Positions 20,821 to 22,466 of a stretch of 22,466 bases of DNA are shown here, piece after piece. Position 1 is the stretch's first letter. Each line of letters starts with the position of its first letter. The stretch is from Collinsella sp. (lineage in GTDB: Bacteria > Actinomycetota > Coriobacteriia > Coriobacteriales > Coriobacteriaceae): NCBI GenBank assembly GCA_014871545.1, contig WGSR01000006.1, positions 1 through 22,466 on the forward strand, written 5' to 3'. The notes beneath the pieces are model-generated. The model was not told the DNA's origin. It did not search any database and saw only the letters and a program-made list of their open reading frames with translations. Both the position numbers and the translations under genes were made by a program.

Positions 20821-22446
20821 ATGGCCGATACGCAGGCAACCGAGCAGGCAACCGAGGGGTTCGAGTACGCGGACCCGCTGGCATCGGACAAGGCGGTGTG
20901 GGCGCTTGTCGGCGCGGTAAAGAACCTGGGCGACCAGAAGGCGCTCGAGCGCGACGCCTCTACGGGCCGCTACTCCAACGAGAGCGTCGCCGCGATGGTG
21001 GACAAGCACAAGACGGGGCTGGTGTACACGTTCCTCATCCCGGCGGGCAGCCCCACCGACATCAAGCCGATGAGCGCCGCCGCGAAGCGCGTGGCCTCCA
21101 CCGAGTTCGTGCCCGCGACGGCGACGAGCGCGGCTGTCGACCCGTTCGACACCGAGGGCGGCCCGTGGTTCCACGTGTCCGCCAACGCCGGTGCCGACGC
21201 CGACGGCGTGCCGTGGGTCGAGGCCATCGACGGCGTTGACTACGGCTTCTCGCGCGTGGACAACGGACACGGCAACAACGTCTACGAGATCGCGCCGGTC
21301 GTTTGGCAGGCGGTCGAGGTGCTGGCGAACGGCAACCTGCTCGTCTCGTGGTCCGACAGCCGATTCAGCGGCTCGCAGCCGAACCCCAAGGCGTTGCTGC
21401 CGGACGGCACGCTGCGACCGTACATGCTGACGCCGACGTATCCCATGAGCATCGACGCTGAAGGGCGCCCGCGCTCCGTCTCGGGCGCGAAGGTCGCCAA
21501 CCGCACGACGTCGCACGACTCGCTCGTCGACCTTTGCAAGACCGCGACCACGGGCTACTCGGGCATGAGCGTCTACGACCGGTGGTATATCAACTTCCAC
21601 CAGTTGACCAAGACGCTCTGCAAGTCCTCCCAGGTGGACTTCCCGGGCTGCACGGACTTCAACATCCAGATCCACCCCGCGCTTGCCGAGACGGGCGTCA
21701 CGCGTGTGGTCGTCACCGCCGAGCAGGCGGCGAAGATTCCCGTGGGCGCGTCGATGATGTACGGCACCGATACGGGCACCACGTGCCCAGACCGAGGCGC
21801 CGCGGCGGCGTACGACGTGTTCGACGGCGCGGTCGTCGGCGGCAAGGAGACGCTCGCAGACGGCAACGTGGCGCTTCTCATGGACGTCGCCAAGGCGTTC
21901 GACACGACCGTGAACACATGGCTCCAGAGTGCGCCGTGGTGCACGGGCAACACCGATGCCCTCGTTGGCGACGGCCAGGTGGCGAAGGACGGCAAGCATC
22001 CGTTCAAGGTCGGCGGCGTCGAGACGGGGCTGGGCCTGTGGGAGTTCATGGGCGATACGCTCTTCGTCTCCGACGGCACGGGCTTCGGCATCGCGGTCAA
22101 CCCCGACACTCGCAATGAGAAGAAGAACGCCGTGGCGGACGGGGTGACCCCGACGGCGGCGTGCATGCCGACGGCAGACGGCTACATGCTCGACATCCAG
22201 TTCGTCAACGGCCTTATCTTGGGCAAGGGGCTCGGCGGCTCGGCGACGACCGGTGTCGGTGACTACTTCTACTTCGACACCTCCGGAGGTAAGGTCAAGG
22301 GCACAATCCGTCTGGTTCGGTTCCTCGGCAACCTGGGGTACGGCTCGTATGCCGGTCTTCGTTACGCGTACTCGTGGCTCGGGTCCGGTGGGGCCGCTTG
22401 GAGCTTCGTCTCCCGGCTTTCTGCTACGGGCCGTAGCCGGGGGTGA
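20821..22446 (+). CDS. DGR-target-like variable receptor-binding protein with C-type lectin-like C-terminus
   Basis: 541 residues, running to within 20 bases of the right edge. The N-terminus is acidic and helical, the middle (about 95-440) is a beta-rich structural domain, and the last 150 residues hold GLGLWEFMGD, GDYFYFDTSGG and a C-terminal GTIRLVRFLGNLGYGSYAGL (494-513) leading to VSRLSATGRSRG, as in DGR variable proteins with a C-type lectin fold. The gene directly follows the coiled-coil stalk gene and likely encodes the adhesin that chooses the host receptor. The ribosome binding site is AAAGGTAGG. The DGR reverse transcriptase should lie to the right, outside the window. Confidence 0.75.
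   Translation: MADTQATEQATEGFEYADPLASDKAVWALVGAVKNLGDQKALERDASTGRYSNESVAAMVDKHKTGLVYTFLIPAGSPTDIKPMSAAAKRVASTEFVPATATSAAVDPFDTEGGPWFHVSANAGADADGVPWVEAIDGVDYGFSRVDNGHGNNVYEIAPVVWQAVEVLANGNLLVSWSDSRFSGSQPNPKALLPDGTLRPYMLTPTYPMSIDAEGRPRSVSGAKVANRTTSHDSLVDLCKTATTGYSGMSVYDRWYINFHQLTKTLCKSSQVDFPGCTDFNIQIHPALAETGVTRVVVTAEQAAKIPVGASMMYGTDTGTTCPDRGAAAAYDVFDGAVVGGKETLADGNVALLMDVAKAFDTTVNTWLQSAPWCTGNTDALVGDGQVAKDGKHPFKVGGVETGLGLWEFMGDTLFVSDGTGFGIAVNPDTRNEKKNAVADGVTPTAACMPTADGYMLDIQFVNGLILGKGLGGSATTGVGDYFYFDTSGGKVKGTIRLVRFLGNLGYGSYAGLRYAYSWLGSGGAAWSFVSRLSATGRSRG
22300..22441 (+). other. Putative DGR variable region (VR)
   Basis: The last 48 codons of the variable protein gene. The 96 bases at 22321-22416 hold only seven adenines, as expected if template adenines had been replaced by other bases. 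Codons shift from the C/G-ending use upstream to many T-ending ones (GGT CTT CGT, CTT TCT GCT). An inverted repeat gctacgg-g-ccgtagc (22423-22437) lies at its 3' end, where an IMH element is expected. Confidence 0.6.
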
Positions 22447-22447
22447 A

Positions 22448-22464
22448 TCAGGGCGTAGCCCTGA
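22448..22464. promoter_or_regulatory. Hairpin just after the variable gene (DGR cruciform-like element)
   Basis: A perfect 7-bp inverted repeat tcagggc/gccctga with a 3-base loop (gta), starting two bases after the stop codon. In described DGRs a short hairpin/cruciform lies just beyond the IMH and stimulates retrohoming. No T-tract is visible before the window ends, so a terminator cannot be excluded. Confidence 0.55.
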
Positions 22465-22466
22465 GA

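Noticed and set aside
19495..21999. 834-residue open frame on the minus strand opposite the portal, stalk and variable genes
   Set aside because: It spans three well-supported plus-strand genes, reads as low-complexity Arg/Leu/Val/His sequence typical of GC-rich shadows, and has no family motif.
20821..22466. Complete DGR (with reverse transcriptase and template repeat) inside the window
   Set aside because: No frame in the window encodes a reverse transcriptase, and no adenine-rich copy of the variable region was seen; only the target end is present.

Overview
The window looks like a piece of chromosome from a high-GC gut actinobacterium of the Coriobacteriia, most likely Collinsella or a close relative. 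This is inferred from GC-rich codon use, the mix of host genes on the left, and a phage gene for an actinobacterial-type integration host factor. About 2.96 kb of host sequence (1-2960) is joined to the left part of an integrated, apparently intact tailed prophage that runs off the right edge.

Host part: the tail of an unidentified gene, a Bax inhibitor-1 family membrane protein, a TIGR02452 macrodomain/PARG-like protein in which the second Glu of the QEE catalytic signature is Ala, and an SGNH/GDSL hydrolase. Each of the last three is followed by a good intrinsic terminator. The prophage begins just past the last terminator.

Lysogeny module (3031-6447, minus strand): tyrosine integrase with an altered H-x-x-R box; a 220-base gap with a possible 10-residue leader peptide overlapping a hairpin; a two-gene cassette (a DUF3800 protein and a 210-residue protein resembling BECR-fold nucleases) that looks like an accessory toxin or defence unit; and a LexA/CI-like repressor. 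The repressor has lost all three canonical self-cleavage elements (Ala-Gly, Ser, Lys) at exactly LexA spacing. A divergent control region with a perfect ttgacc-cgt-ggtcaa palindrome separates it from a Cro-like gene.

Early module (6568-12700, plus strand): small proteins, an SPFH/prohibitin-like membrane protein, a GC-rich structured non-coding stretch, an excisionase-like HTH protein, a RusA resolvase, a Bet/RecT annealing protein, a DUF1351 protein, an IHF-like protein and SSB, tightly coupled by overlapping stop/start codons. A DUF6291/replisome-organiser-like gene (12700-13575) carries a 50-base direct repeat and a tandem pentanucleotide array, a candidate replication origin. A run of small, often zinc-ribbon, proteins follows, with a MazG-like and a DUF4406 protein, closed by a strong terminator at 16739.

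Late module (16771-end): a 29-base imperfect inverted repeat, small and large terminase subunits, an SPP1-type portal, a coiled-coil structural protein, and a 541-residue protein ending in a C-terminal segment typical of the variable region of diversity-generating retroelement (DGR) targets. Two adjacent inverted repeats sit at and just after its stop codon, as expected next to a DGR initiation-of-mutagenic-homing site. This is the most interesting system in the window. The template repeat, reverse transcriptase and accessory protein are not here and should lie to the right. No stretch over 300 bases lacks a gene, and no tRNA, rRNA, CRISPR array or insertion sequence was found by reading.
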